Below, one piece after another: positions 63,857-64,000 of a stretch of DNA of 64,000 nt. A model generated the notes under the pieces. That model saw only the letters and a program-made list of their open reading frames with translations, was not told the DNA's origin and searched no databases. Location of the stretch: contig NZ_JAFBEX010000007.1 of assembly GCF_016908975.1 (NCBI RefSeq), positions 124,001 through 188,000 of the forward strand. Reading direction: 5' to 3'. Source of the stretch: Neobacillus cucumis. Its GTDB lineage: Bacteria; Bacillota; Bacilli; Bacillales; Cytobacillaceae. The translations under genes and the position numbers were made by a program. Each line of letters begins with the position of its first letter. Within the stretch, counting starts at the first letter, position 1.

Positions 63857-64000
63857 CTAGTGTTTCATTTGCGGCCTTGTGAAGAAAATTCCAAAACCTA
63901 TTCCAATCATAGCGGCTAGGAGATGAACGGTGCCTGTTGAGATAGACAGGAATTTGATTGTACTTCCATAATATTCATTCGTTAATTTCAATAATACTCC
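63857..64000 (-). CDS. C-terminus of an unidentified membrane protein (partial, runs off right edge)
   Basis: 47 codons and a stop are visible. YYGSTIKFLSISTGTVHLLA is followed by a hydrophobic helix AMIGIGFGIFF and the tail TRPQMKH, so the protein ends in a membrane helix with a short basic tail. The 5' part lies outside the window and the family cannot be told. The terminator just after the stop supports a real gene. Confidence 0.6.
   Translation of the reverse strand, partial: GVLLKLTNEYYGSTIKFLSISTGTVHLLAAMIGIGFGIFFTRPQMKH

Overview
The window reads as a low-GC, endospore-forming member of the Bacillaceae (Bacillus/Neobacillus/Priestia-like). Signs of this are the spore-coat transglutaminase Tgl, a YhcN-type sporulation lipoprotein, class III fructose bisphosphatase, RibT, YezD, S-box and THI-box riboswitches, AGGAGG-type ribosome binding sites and frequent TTG/GTG starts. 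No rRNA, tRNA, CRISPR array, intact insertion sequence or prophage was seen. Two genes are cut by the window edges: a membrane diguanylate cyclase on the left and an unidentified membrane protein on the right.

Regions from left to right. 1-13.8 kb: metabolic and transport genes, mostly single transcription units. These include a DgcK-like diguanylate cyclase, an EamA exporter, a ROK kinase with a tail of 17 tandem 12-residue repeats, a PTS IIB protein, a stand-alone glgC, a stand-alone ribT, fbp, and a divergent MFS/TetR pair with two matching operators. 13.9-17.0 kb: small genes, then an aldo/keto reductase-namA pair and a MarR regulator. 17.2-19.4 kb: a TPP riboswitch and thiC. 19.4-36.7 kb: mixed genes, including a second MFS pump, a deacetylase, a CrtI-like flavoprotein, two DUF3231 paralogues, TauE/SafE, threonine aldolase, a YhcN-like lipoprotein, a CoxG-like SRPBCC protein, hydrolases and YhfP.

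36.9-45.3 kb: assimilatory sulfate reduction on the minus strand. A SAM (S-box) riboswitch leads yezD-cysH-sat-cysC-sumT-sirB, followed by cysJ-cysI. Together they take sulfate to sulfide and make most of the sirohaem needed by CysI. The sulfate permease and precorrin-2 dehydrogenase usual in the B. subtilis operon are absent here. 45.4-51 kb: a DUF2642 protein, an AbrB-type membrane protein, a MATE pump, an unknown 264-residue protein, a cold-shock protein, an MFS gene fragment and tgl.

51-59 kb: a nine-gene minus-strand thiamine operon (thiM-thiD-thiE-thiW-ylmB-tenA-thiZ-thiX-thiY) under a second TPP riboswitch. It combines uptake and salvage of formylaminopyrimidine with thiazole salvage and coupling to thiamine phosphate. 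59.5-63.6 kb: a compact gas vesicle cluster (gvpA-N-F-G-L-S-K-J) in the Bacillus megaterium order but without P, Q, R, T and U. Its shell protein has an unusual His/Asp-rich tail.

A family of intergenic inverted-repeat elements with GGCTCTGTTAA-type ends recurs at about 17.4, 36.8, 50.0, 56.8 and 58.6 kb. Three of the five lie inside thiamine transcription units, two of them exactly between a riboswitch terminator and the first gene.
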